NCBI GenBank assembly: GCA_035633255.1
Contig: DASQFD010000069.1
Location: 1 to 5,722, forward strand
Origin: DASQFD01 sp035633255
GTDB taxonomy: Bacteria; Actinomycetota; Actinomycetes; Actinomycetales; Dermatophilaceae
Reading direction: 5' to 3'
DNA: 5,722 nt
The notes under the pieces are model-generated. The model did no database searches, was not told where the DNA came from, and saw nothing but the letters and a program-made list of their open reading frames with translations. How positions within the stretch are numbered: the first letter of the stretch is position 1; each line of letters starts with the position of its first letter. Of this stretch, positions 1 to 5,229 are shown in pieces. Position numbers and translations under genes: made by a program.

Positions 1-1
1 G

Positions 2-1246
2 GCCGGCCTCGTCGCGGCGGCGCTCCGCTCCGCCGACCCGGGCGCGGCCCCGGCCACCGGGAAGGGCCGGGTCGACGTCGGCGCCGAGGGCCGGCCGCGC
101 GCCGCCACCGACCGCGCCGGCGTCACCGTCACCGTGGCCGACCCGGCGCCCGCGCCGGTGCCGGCCACGGCGAGCGGCCCCCCGGCCGCCGGGCTGGTCG
201 CCACCTCGCAGTGGCGCTCGGCCACCCCCACGCTGCGCGGCCTGGCCACCTCGGCCTGCCTGCCGGCGGTCACGGAGGCCTGGCTGCTCGCCGGTGGGGG
301 AGATCCCGGCCGGCAGGAGCGACTGGTGCTGGTCAACCCCGGCGGGAACGAGGTCACCGCCGACGTCCGGCTGCTCGGCCGCGCCGGCCCGGTGGCCCGG
401 ACCGCCACGGGGACGGTCGTGCCCCCTCGCGGCCGCGCCGTCCTGCTGCTCGACGCCCTGGCACCGACCGAGGCCAGCCCGGTCGTCCACGTCACCGTCG
501 ACGGCGGCACCGTGGCCCCCACGCTGACCGACACCTGGCTCGACGGGTCCGTGCCCGCCGGGGCGGACTCCACCGGCCCGGCCGCCGCGCCGGCCCGCAC
601 GCAGGTGGTGCCCGGGCTGGTGCTCGCCGGCCGGGCCACGGTGCGCGTCGGGGTGCCGGGGAGCCGGGAGGCCGTCGTGTCGGCCCGCCTCCTGGGGGCC
701 GACGGTGCGGTGCCGCTGCCCGGCACCGGCGTGGCGCGGGTGCGCGGCGCCTCGGTGGGCGAGCTCACCGTCTCGGGCGTGCCCGACGGCCGGTATGCCG
801 TGGAGGTGCGCGCCGACGTCCCCGTCGTCGCGGCGGTGCAGGGCGTGGTCCGGGCCGGCAGGGGGCCGGGCGACCTCGCCTGGGCCGCGGCCGCGCCGGC
901 GCTCGGCGGGCTGGCGGGGGCGGCGTTCCCGCCGTCACCGGCGGGCCCACCGACCGTGCGCACCCTCACCCTCGTGGCCAGCGGTGACCCGGTCACGGCC
1001 GAGGTCGTCACCGCCGCCGGCGGGCGCACCTCCAGCCGGCGCGTCGCGGTGCCGGCCGACTCCGCCGTGGCGGTCGGCCTCGGCGCCCCGTCCGCGGTGT
1101 GGGTGCGGCCGGCGGCCGGGGGCGGGGAGCTGCGAGCCGCGGTGGACACGGCGGCGGGCTCGGCCGCGGACCGGCTGGTCTCGGTGGTGGCGCTCGCGCC
1201 GACGACGCTGACCGAACGACGGACGGGCGCGGTCGCGGTCCCGTGA
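2..1246 (+). CDS. DUF5719 family protein, C-terminal part (5' end outside window)
   Basis: The frame is open from the left edge to a TGA at 1244-1246, giving 414 visible residues. A GTG at 134 is only an internal valine, because coding-like sequence continues upstream of it. The first visible residues (AGLVAAALRS) could be the end of an N-terminal membrane anchor or signal segment, followed by an Ala/Pro/Thr/Gly-rich stretch. The body is Val, Ala, Gly and Thr rich with alternating hydrophobic residues, as in repeated beta-sandwich domains. The segment from visible residue 94 (WLLAGGGDPGRQE, then LVLVNPGGNE) resembles the conserved core I recall for DUF5719, and a second similar block follows near 'VVPGLVLAG'. 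Family members are usually predicted membrane-anchored extracytoplasmic proteins encoded between a glycosyltransferase and the metallopeptidase/DUF3499/manB cluster, which matches the neighbours here. No enzymatic motif is visible and the function is unknown. It could also be described only as a secreted Ala/Val-rich protein. Confidence 0.72.
   Translation, partial: AGLVAAALRSADPGAAPATGKGRVDVGAEGRPRAATDRAGVTVTVADPAPAPVPATASGPPAAGLVATSQWRSATPTLRGLATSACLPAVTEAWLLAGGGDPGRQERLVLVNPGGNEVTADVRLLGRAGPVARTATGTVVPPRGRAVLLLDALAPTEASPVVHVTVDGGTVAPTLTDTWLDGSVPAGADSTGPAAAPARTQVVPGLVLAGRATVRVGVPGSREAVVSARLLGADGAVPLPGTGVARVRGASVGELTVSGVPDGRYAVEVRADVPVVAAVQGVVRAGRGPGDLAWAAAAPALGGLAGAAFPPSPAGPPTVRTLTLVASGDPVTAEVVTAAGGRTSSRRVAVPADSAVAVGLGAPSAVWVRPAAGGGELRAAVDTAAGSAADRLVSVVALAPTTLTERRTGAVAVP
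793..799 (+). repeat. GTATGCC motif, site 1
   Basis: It lies in the DUF5719 gene across Arg-Tyr-Ala and uses the rare Tyr codon TAT followed by GCC. It is the only tyrosine codon in the visible part of that gene. Confidence 0.5.
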
Positions 1247-1256
1247 GCCCGCGGGC
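1247..1256. repeat. GCCCGCGGGC palindrome just after the DUF5719 stop
   Basis: A perfect 10-bp palindrome begins at the first base after the stop codon, in the 64-bp gap between two convergent genes. The rest of the gap contains a GCCACC (1258-1263) and GGTGGC (1303-1308) pair around a smaller CCGG/CCGG hairpin (1281-1291). No T-tract follows on either strand, so any terminator role is weakly supported. The core CCCGCGGG recurs twice in the other convergent gap (5176-5197). Confidence 0.4.
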
Positions 1257-1310
1257 TGCCACCTCGGCGGCTCCCAGCCCCCGGCTTCCGGCCCGGCAGG
1301 GCGGTGGCGC

Positions 1311-1721
1311 TCAGAGCTCCAGCTCGTCGGGGGGGACGCCGAGCAGGGCCGCCACCTGCTCCAGGACCACGTCGCCGACGAGCGCGGCCACCTCCGCGGC
1401 GGACCCGGCGCGGGCCTCCACCGGCCTGCGGTAGACCACCACCACCGGCGGGTGGCCCCCCCGCGCGGGCACGAGGCGCCCGAGCGGCGACAGCTGCTCC
1501 TCCCAGGGCGGCGGGTCGGTCGGCGGCACGTCCTCCACCGCGAACTCGACGTCGTCGTGCCGCGACCCCAGCACCGGTCGGACCCGGTCGGCGACCTCGA
1601 GGACCAGGTCGTCGAAGGCGTCACGGCGGGTCTGCATCGCCGGGACCGGCGGCCAGGCCAGCGGGCCCCGGCGGCCGCGGCCGTGCCGGTCCCGCACGGC
1701 GCGGGAGGTCCTGGGGGTCAC
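1311..1721 (-). CDS. Metallopeptidase family (zincin-like) protein lacking HExxH
   Basis: This encodes 136 residues. The N-terminal signature RDRHGRGRRGP at residues 10-20 and the block VVVVYRRPVE at 93-102 match, from memory, the actinobacterial 'metallopeptidase family protein' next to DUF3499 (Rv3259 position in M. tuberculosis). Related families have a final helix with HExxHxxG. Here the aligned residues are EQVAA (121-125) followed by G128, so both histidines and the catalytic glutamate are absent. I recall the same helix (VVEQVAELLG-like) in streptomycete homologues, which would make the loss lineage-wide rather than a local mutation. Protease activity is therefore doubtful and the role is unknown. 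The start is the GTG at 1721: an in-frame TAG lies at 1733-1731 and no other start codon lies between it and the conserved N-terminus. No Shine-Dalgarno sequence is visible. The gene is divergent from DUF3499 and convergent with DUF5719. Confidence 0.85.
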   Translation of the reverse strand: MTPRTSRAVRDRHGRGRRGPLAWPPVPAMQTRRDAFDDLVLEVADRVRPVLGSRHDDVEFAVEDVPPTDPPPWEEQLSPLGRLVPARGGHPPVVVVYRRPVEARAGSAAEVAALVGDVVLEQVAALLGVPPDELEL

Positions 1722-1727
1722 GTCGGC

Positions 1728-1733
1728 ATGCTA
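1728..1733 (-). promoter_or_regulatory. Candidate -10 (TAGCAT) of a leaderless promoter for the metallopeptidase-like gene
   Basis: On the minus strand TAGCAT fits the actinobacterial TANNNT -10 pattern and ends 6 bp before the GTG at 1721. Transcription would start at or within a base or two of that G. No TTGACA-like -35 is present. The position 17 bp upstream is occupied by one copy of the GCGTGCCG repeat. Confidence 0.55.
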
Positions 1734-1750
1734 CGGCCGCCCCGCCCACG

Positions 1751-1768
1751 GCGTGCCGGAGCGTGCCG
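1751..1768. repeat. GCGTGCCG direct repeat, 10-bp period, in the divergent promoter region
   Basis: GCGTGCCG occurs at 1751-1758 and again at 1761-1768. The 10-bp period puts both copies on one face of the helix. Copy 1 lies about 17 bp from the -10 of the minus-strand promoter. Copy 2 starts 17 bp (hexamer 1761-1766) from the -10 of the DUF3499 promoter. This could be an activator or repressor site serving both genes. Chance recurrence in GC-rich DNA is the alternative. Confidence 0.4.
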
Positions 1769-1783
1769 CCGGCGGCCGTCGCC

Positions 1784-1789
1784 TACAGT
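1784..1789 (+). promoter_or_regulatory. Candidate -10 (TACAGT) of a leaderless promoter for the DUF3499 gene
   Basis: TACAGT matches TANNNT and ends 8 bp before the GTG start at 1798. The expected start site falls at about 1795-1798, leaving no or almost no 5' leader. No ribosome binding site precedes the GTG, which agrees with leaderless translation. No recognisable -35 hexamer is present. Confidence 0.58.
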
Positions 1790-1797
1790 CCTGAACC

Positions 1798-2253
1798 GTG
1801 AGCCTTGCCCGCCGGTGCACCAGGACGGGGTGCTCGGCGCCCGCGGTGGCGACCCTCACCTACGTCTACTCGGACCGGGCCGCGGTGCTCGGCCCGCTGG
1901 CGACGTGCGCCGAGCCGCACACCTACGACCTGTGTGCCGCGCACGCCACCGGCCTCACCGCGCCGCGCGGCTGGGACGTCGTGCGCCTCGGCCCGGACGG
2001 CTACGAGCCGATCACCGAGGAGGACGACCTGCTCGCCGTCGTCGAGGCCGTCCGCGAGCGGCCGGCCGGCCGGGGCCGCGGCGCGGCGGCACCGGCCGCG
2101 CCCGGCCCGGCCCCCGGCGCGGAACGGGGCACCGCCGGCCCCCCCGGCTCCCGGACCGCGACCGCTTCCTCGGCGTCGCCGGCGGCCCCGCCGCCGGTCG
2201 AGCTGGCCCGCCGCGGCCACCTCCGGGTGCTGCGCGGCAGCGGCGAGGGGTGA
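1798..2253 (+). CDS. DUF3499 family protein (putative small zinc-binding protein)
   Basis: This encodes 151 residues. The N-terminus (MSLARRCTRTGC, then VATLTYVYSDRAAVLGPLAT and EPHTYDLCAAH) is the characteristic DUF3499 sequence, equivalent to Rv3258c beside manB in M. tuberculosis (recalled). C7, C12, C46 with H41 and H49 form a plausible zinc site; C37 is an extra cysteine of unknown importance. The conserved region runs to about residue 86 (GWDVVRLGPDG, acidic EEDDLL). Residues 88-133 are low-complexity Ala/Pro/Gly, and a short basic block at 135-146 (ELARRGHLRVLR) looks conserved again. The GTG start at 1798 is supported by the MSL-x-R-x-C family N-terminus and the -10 immediately upstream. 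There is no signal peptide or membrane segment, so it should be cytoplasmic. It is the first gene of the plus-strand cluster, with manB 26 bp downstream. The molecular function is unknown. Confidence 0.9.
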   Translation: MSLARRCTRTGCSAPAVATLTYVYSDRAAVLGPLATCAEPHTYDLCAAHATGLTAPRGWDVVRLGPDGYEPITEEDDLLAVVEAVRERPAGRGRGAAAPAAPGPAPGAERGTAGPPGSRTATASSASPAAPPPVELARRGHLRVLRGSGEG

Positions 2254-2266
2254 GCGGTCCCCCTAG

Positions 2267-2272
2267 TAGGGT
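2267..2272 (+). promoter_or_regulatory. Candidate internal promoter -10 (TAGGGT) for leaderless manB
   Basis: TAGGGT sits in the 26-bp gap after the DUF3499 gene, 7 bp before the GTG at 2280, so a transcript could begin at the start codon. The same bases include AGGG (2268-2271), 8 nt from the GTG, which could instead act as a weak ribosome binding site on a longer transcript. The sequence alone does not separate these readings. Confidence 0.5.
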
Positions 2273-2279
2273 CGGGCGC

Positions 2280-3719
2280 GTGCCCTCCTCCGTCCTTGAC
2301 GTCATCGTCAAGGCCTACGACATCCGCGGGCTCGTCGGTGAGCAGCTCGACGAGCGGGTGAGCCGGTCGCTCGGCATCGCCTTCGCGGAGGTCGTCGTCC
2401 GCGCGGAGGGCGCGACCGCCGCGGTCGTCGGCCACGACATGCGCGACTCCTCGCCGGCCCTCGCGGGTGCCTTCGCCCAGGGTGCCGCCGAGCGGGGCGT
2501 CGACGTGACGATGCTGGGCCTGGTCAGCACCGACGCCCTCTACTTCGCCAGCGGCAGCCGGCAGCAGCCGGGGGCGATGTTCACCGCCAGCCACAACCCG
2601 GCGGCATACAACGGCATCAAGCTGTGCCGTGCGGGCGCCCGGCCGGTGAGCGGCGCGACCGGCCTGGACGCGGTCCGGGACCTCGCCGTGGCCGTCCTCG
2701 ACGGCACCGTCGGGCTGGCGCACGCGGAGCCGGGCCGGGTCCGCTCCGCGGACGTGCTCGGTGACTACGCCCGGTTCCTGCGGGGCCTGGTCGACCTCTC
2801 CGGGAGCCGGCCGCTGCGGGTGGTCGTGGACGCCGGCAACGGCATGGCCGGGCTCACCGCGCCCGCGGTCCTCGGGACCGCCGCCGGCCTGCCCGCGCTG
2901 CCCCTGACCGTGGTCCCGCTCTACCTCGAGCTCGACGGCACCTTCCCCAACCACGAGGCCAACCCGCTCGACCCGGCCAACCTCGTCGACCTCCAGCGGG
3001 CCGTCGTGGAGCACCGGGCGGACCTCGGGCTCGCCTTCGACGGTGACGCGGACCGGTGCTTCGTCGTCGACGAGCGCGGGCACGCGGTCAGCGCCAGCGC
3101 CATCACGGCGCTCATCGCCGCCCGGGAGATCGGCAAGGAGGTCGCCGCCGGCACCCCCGCCGCCGCGGTGTCCGTCGTCCACAACCTCATCACCTCCGCG
3201 CACGTCCCGGAGCTGGTCGCCGCGCTCGGGGCCCGGCCGGTGCGCACCCGCGTCGGGCACTCCTTCGTCAAGGCCGAGATGGCGCAGGCCGGGGCGGTCT
3301 TCGGCGGTGAGCACAGCGCGCACTACTACTTCCGCGACTTCTGGCACGCCGACACCGGGATGCTCGCGGCCCTCCACGTCCTCGCGGCGCTGGGCGAGCA
3401 GGAGGGGCCGCTGAGTGCGCTGATGGCCGACCACGGCCGGTATGCCGCGTCCGGCGAGATCAACTCCACCGTCACCGACCAGCGCGGGGCCACCGAGCAG
3501 GTGCGCGCCTGGGGTGCGGAGCGCGCGGCCGTCGTCGACGAGCTCGACGGGCTCACCCTCACCCATGCCGGGGGCCCCGGTGACCCGATGTGGTGGCTCA
3601 ACCTGCGCGCGTCCAACACCGAACCCCTGCTCCGGCTCAACGTCGAGGCCGACGGCGGGGCCACCATGGCCTCGGTGCGCGACGACGTGCTCCGGATCGT
3701 GAGAGGAGCCGACCGATGA
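2280..3719 (+). CDS. manB: Phosphomannomutase/phosphoglucomutase (alpha-D-phosphohexomutase)
   Basis: This 479-residue cytoplasmic enzyme interconverts hexose-6-phosphate and hexose-1-phosphate, mainly mannose, via a bisphosphate intermediate. Mannose-1-phosphate feeds GDP-mannose for mannosylated envelope lipids and glycans. All four alpha-D-phosphohexomutase signatures are present in order: N-terminal KAYDIRG (11-17), catalytic phosphoserine loop TASHNP with Ser104, magnesium loop DGDADR (254-259, Asp254/256/258), sugar-recognition loop GEHSAHYYF (343-351) and phosphate-binding loop RASNTEP (443-449). The length is normal for the family. The GTG at 2280 is preferred because the KAYDIRG motif then begins about ten residues in and a -10-like TAGGGT precedes it. 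An alternative GTG at 2250, overlapping the DUF3499 stop, would add ten residues (SGPPSRVGR...) that look uncharacteristic and lack a well-spaced ribosome binding site. The open frame extending further upstream is a GC artefact. The gene overlaps the Trm112 gene by 4 bp (ATGA), implying translational coupling. Preference between mannose and glucose substrates cannot be read from the sequence. Confidence 0.97.
   Translation: MPSSVLDVIVKAYDIRGLVGEQLDERVSRSLGIAFAEVVVRAEGATAAVVGHDMRDSSPALAGAFAQGAAERGVDVTMLGLVSTDALYFASGSRQQPGAMFTASHNPAAYNGIKLCRAGARPVSGATGLDAVRDLAVAVLDGTVGLAHAEPGRVRSADVLGDYARFLRGLVDLSGSRPLRVVVDAGNGMAGLTAPAVLGTAAGLPALPLTVVPLYLELDGTFPNHEANPLDPANLVDLQRAVVEHRADLGLAFDGDADRCFVVDERGHAVSASAITALIAAREIGKEVAAGTPAAAVSVVHNLITSAHVPELVAALGARPVRTRVGHSFVKAEMAQAGAVFGGEHSAHYYFRDFWHADTGMLAALHVLAALGEQEGPLSALMADHGRYAASGEINSTVTDQRGATEQVRAWGAERAAVVDELDGLTLTHAGGPGDPMWWLNLRASNTEPLLRLNVEADGGATMASVRDDVLRIVRGADR
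2603..2609 (-). repeat. GTATGCC motif, site 2 (GGCATAC on the + strand)
   Basis: It lies in manB directly after the catalytic TASHNP codons, across Ala-Ala-Tyr-Asn, and requires the rare Ala codon GCA before TAC. Confidence 0.5.
3440..3446 (+). repeat. GTATGCC motif, site 3
   Basis: It lies in manB across Arg-Tyr-Ala and uses TAT-GCC. All other manB tyrosines use TAC. Confidence 0.5.
3701..3708 (+). promoter_or_regulatory. Ribosome binding site of the Trm112 gene (GAGAGGAG)
   Basis: GAGAGGAG lies inside the 3' end of manB, 7 nt before the ATG at 3716. It is the clearest Shine-Dalgarno sequence in the window and fixes the start of the overlapping short gene, contrasting with the three genes that appear leaderless. 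Confidence 0.8.
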
Positions 3720-3904
3720 CCCCGTTGATCGAGCCGTGGCTGCGGGAGATCCTGCGCTGCCCCCGGTGCCAGGCCGAGCTGCGCGACGACACCGGTCCCG
3801 GCGGGCCGGAGCTGGTCTGCGTGTCGGAGACCTGCGGGCTGGCGTACCGCGTCGACGAGGGCATCCCGGTGCTCCTCGTCGACGAGGCGCGCCCGCCGGG
3901 CTGA
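3716..3904 (+). CDS. Trm112-like zinc-ribbon protein (UPF0434 type)
   Basis: This encodes 62 residues, typical for the family. Cys15 and Cys18 (ILRCPRC) with Cys35 and Cys40 (VCVSETC) form a zinc ribbon. It is followed by the family's C-terminal strand signature GLAYRVDEGIPVLLVDEA (41-58), usually written YPI-x-x-GIPVLL. Eukaryotic and archaeal Trm112 proteins stabilise and activate several methyltransferases that modify tRNA, rRNA and release factors. Bacterial single-domain members are mostly uncharacterised. No methyltransferase gene is in the window. The gene starts within the manB stop codon (ATGA) and is followed 8 bp later by the SIS gene, so the three are probably co-translated. The ATG at 3716 is chosen for its ribosome binding site; the frame is open further upstream within manB but without family similarity. 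The E. coli homologue YcaR also lies in a sugar-nucleotide operon (lpxK-ycaR-kdsB), a parallel that may or may not be meaningful. Confidence 0.93.
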   Translation: MTPLIEPWLREILRCPRCQAELRDDTGPGGPELVCVSETCGLAYRVDEGIPVLLVDEARPPG

Positions 3905-3912
3905 GGCCCGCC

Positions 3913-5118
3913 GTGCCCACGCTCGACGAGTCGCTGCTGGACTCCGTGGACCGGCTGCAGGCCGTGGACCGCCACGACAGCCTGCGCGCGCTCGCCACGG
4001 CCGGGGCGCAGGTGCGCCGGGCCGTCGTGGCGGGGCGCGAGGCCCGGGTGGAGCGGGTCGGCGGGGGTGAGCGGCCACGGTCGGTGCTGGTCGCCTCCCT
4101 CGGCGGGTCGGCGCTGGTCGGCGACGTGCTCGACCTGCTCGCCGAGCCGGGGTCCCCGGTGCCGGTGACGACCCGGCGCGGCGGGCCGCTGCCCGGCTGG
4201 GTGGGCCCGCTCGACCTCGTGGTCGCGGTGTCGCAGTCGGGCCGGGCGGCCGGCCCGCTCGCCCTCGCCGCCGAGGCCGCTCGCCGGGGGGCCGGGCTGC
4301 TCACCGTGGGCGCGCCGGACAGCCCGCTCGCCGAGGTGTGCGCGCGGGGCCGCGGCATCCACGTGCCGGTGTCCTGGGAGTCGCCCTCGTCCCGCTCGGC
4401 GCTGTGGTCCCTGCTCACCCCGGTGCTCGTGGCCGCCGACGCCCTGGGCCTGGTCAGCTGCCCGGTGTCGGTGCTGGAGCGGGCCGCGGACGTGCTCGAC
4501 ACCCGGGCGGAGGAGTGCCGCCCGACCTCGGAGTCCTTCGTCAACCCCGCCAAGTCGCTCGCCCTCGGCATCGCCGAGACGGTGCCGGTGGTGCTGGGCG
4601 ACGGACCCGTCACCGGGGTCGCCGCCGCCCGGGCCGCGTGGATGCTGGCCCGCACCGCCCGGATCCCCACCACGTACGGGGCCCTGCCGGACGCCGCCTC
4701 GCAGGTGGTCGCGTGCTTCGACGGTCCCTTCGCGGCGGCCGACGGGGCGGTGGGGGCGGCGGCGCTCGGTGGTGGCGCCGGCGGGCGCGACATCTTCGCC
4801 GACCCGCTCCTGGACGGCCCGCCGGCGCCGCGGCTCGGCCTGCTGATGCTGCGCGACGGGGGCGACGCCGACCGCGACGCCGACGGCGAGCCGGACGCGT
4901 CGGCCCCCTTCCCCGCCCTGGCGGAGGCGGTGGCGCAGGGCGCCCGCGAGGCCGGGGTCACCGTCTGGGAGCTGACGTGCGAGGACGGCGAGCCGGTCGA
5001 GCGGCTCGCCTCGCTGGTGGCGCTGGTGGACTTCGCCTCCACCTACCTGGCCATCGGGCTCGGCCTGGACCCCTCGGTCTCGCGCCACGTCACCGAGCTG
5101 CGCGACCGCACCGGCTGA
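3913..5118 (+). CDS. SIS-domain protein, bacterial PGI/PMI-like, probably not an active isomerase
   Basis: This 401-residue cytoplasmic protein has two SIS (sugar-isomerase fold) halves. The N-terminal helix DESLLDSVDRLQAVD and LATAGAQVR are typical of the actinobacterial proteins encoded after manB (Rv3256c position, recalled). SIS 1 has a glycine loop ASLGGSALVGD (61-71) and a phosphate-loop-like VSQSGRAAG (106-114). SIS 2 has NPAKSLALG (211-219), an ALPDAASQVV block (257-266) and the C-terminal DFASTYLAIGLGLDP (373-387). In bifunctional PGI/PMI enzymes I recall a catalytic Glu in a NENAK motif, a His in ELNHNE and a C-terminal Lys in an LK motif. The aligned residues here are R247, S263 and R397. 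Isomerase activity is therefore doubtful, while sugar-phosphate binding through 106-110 remains possible. Gly/Ala-rich (275-291) and Asp-rich (315-328) loops are extra low-complexity segments. The GTG at 3913 is preferred: GAGG (3903-3906), overlapping the upstream stop, is 6 nt before it. Frame extension into the Trm112 gene is an artefact. Confidence 0.9.
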   Translation: MPTLDESLLDSVDRLQAVDRHDSLRALATAGAQVRRAVVAGREARVERVGGGERPRSVLVASLGGSALVGDVLDLLAEPGSPVPVTTRRGGPLPGWVGPLDLVVAVSQSGRAAGPLALAAEAARRGAGLLTVGAPDSPLAEVCARGRGIHVPVSWESPSSRSALWSLLTPVLVAADALGLVSCPVSVLERAADVLDTRAEECRPTSESFVNPAKSLALGIAETVPVVLGDGPVTGVAAARAAWMLARTARIPTTYGALPDAASQVVACFDGPFAAADGAVGAAALGGGAGGRDIFADPLLDGPPAPRLGLLMLRDGGDADRDADGEPDASAPFPALAEAVAQGAREAGVTVWELTCEDGEPVERLASLVALVDFASTYLAIGLGLDPSVSRHVTELRDRTG

Positions 5119-5131
5119 GCAGCCCCTCGGC

Positions 5132-5149
5132 GGCCCCGGGGCCGGGGCC
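5132..5149. terminator. GC-only hairpin 14 bp after the SIS gene
   Basis: GGCCCCG (5132-5138) pairs with CGGGGCC (5143-5149) around a 4-nt loop. The segment 5132-5143 is also a perfect 12-bp palindrome. Alternative pairings are possible because the whole stretch is G/C. There is no T-tract, so this is a candidate actinobacterial-type terminator only. Confidence 0.45.
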
Positions 5150-5159
5150 CGGGCCGGGT

Positions 5160-5229
5160 TCGCTCGGGTTCCTCGCCCGCGGGTCATCGCCCGCGGGTCT
5201 TCGCCCTCAGGGGTCCTCCGCCCCGGGTC
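5160..5229. repeat. About five copies of a 14-bp repeat, consensus TCGCCCGCGGGTCA, between convergent genes
   Basis: Two exact 13-bp units (TCGCCCGCGGGTC) start at 5173 and 5187. Degenerate units start at about 5160 (TCGCTCGGGTTCC), 5201 (TCGCCCTCAGGGGTC) and 5217 (TCCGCCCCGGGTC). The last runs into the stop codon of the minus-strand gene. The two exact units each contain the self-complementary CCCGCGGG and can pair with one another as an 8-bp stem (5176-5183 with 5190-5197) around TCATCG. The unit at 5201 keeps inverted symmetry as CCC-TCA-GGG. The array could terminate transcription from both sides or bind a protein. Confidence 0.6.

Noticed and set aside
134..136. GTG at 134 as the start of the DUF5719 gene
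   Set aside because: The same frame is open to the window edge with plausible protein sequence including the end of a hydrophobic segment, and no ribosome binding site precedes it.
2086..2200. GC-rich low-complexity stretch in the DUF3499 gene as a possible insertion or repeat
   Set aside because: No unit repeats cleanly and the frame continues into a conserved-looking tail, so it is a disordered Ala/Pro linker.
1452..2279. Upstream in-frame extension of manB by about 276 codons
   Set aside because: The extension runs antisense through the metallopeptidase-like gene and out of frame through DUF3499, is Arg/Pro/Gly-rich, and has no family similarity. The family N-terminus begins at 2280.
3063..3890. 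Recurring GTCGTCGACGAG-like words near 3063, 3531 and 3876
   Set aside because: They encode ordinary Val-Val-Asp-Glu runs with the preferred codons in different proteins; codon bias explains them.
3736..3912. Upstream in-frame extension of the SIS gene
   Set aside because: It overlaps the entire Trm112 zinc ribbon in another frame, and the family N-terminus (DESLLD) begins just after the GTG at 3913.
2001..5042. Minus-strand open frame of 1013 codons opposite manB, Trm112 and SIS genes
   Set aside because: It spans three well-supported plus-strand genes and has a low-complexity Ser/Arg/Ala/Pro composition. Long antisense frames are expected at this GC content because third-position G/C removes stops.
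3637..5187. Minus-strand open frame of 516 codons opposite the SIS gene
   Set aside because: Arg/Gly/Pro/His-rich composition with no motif, lying antisense to a recognised gene.
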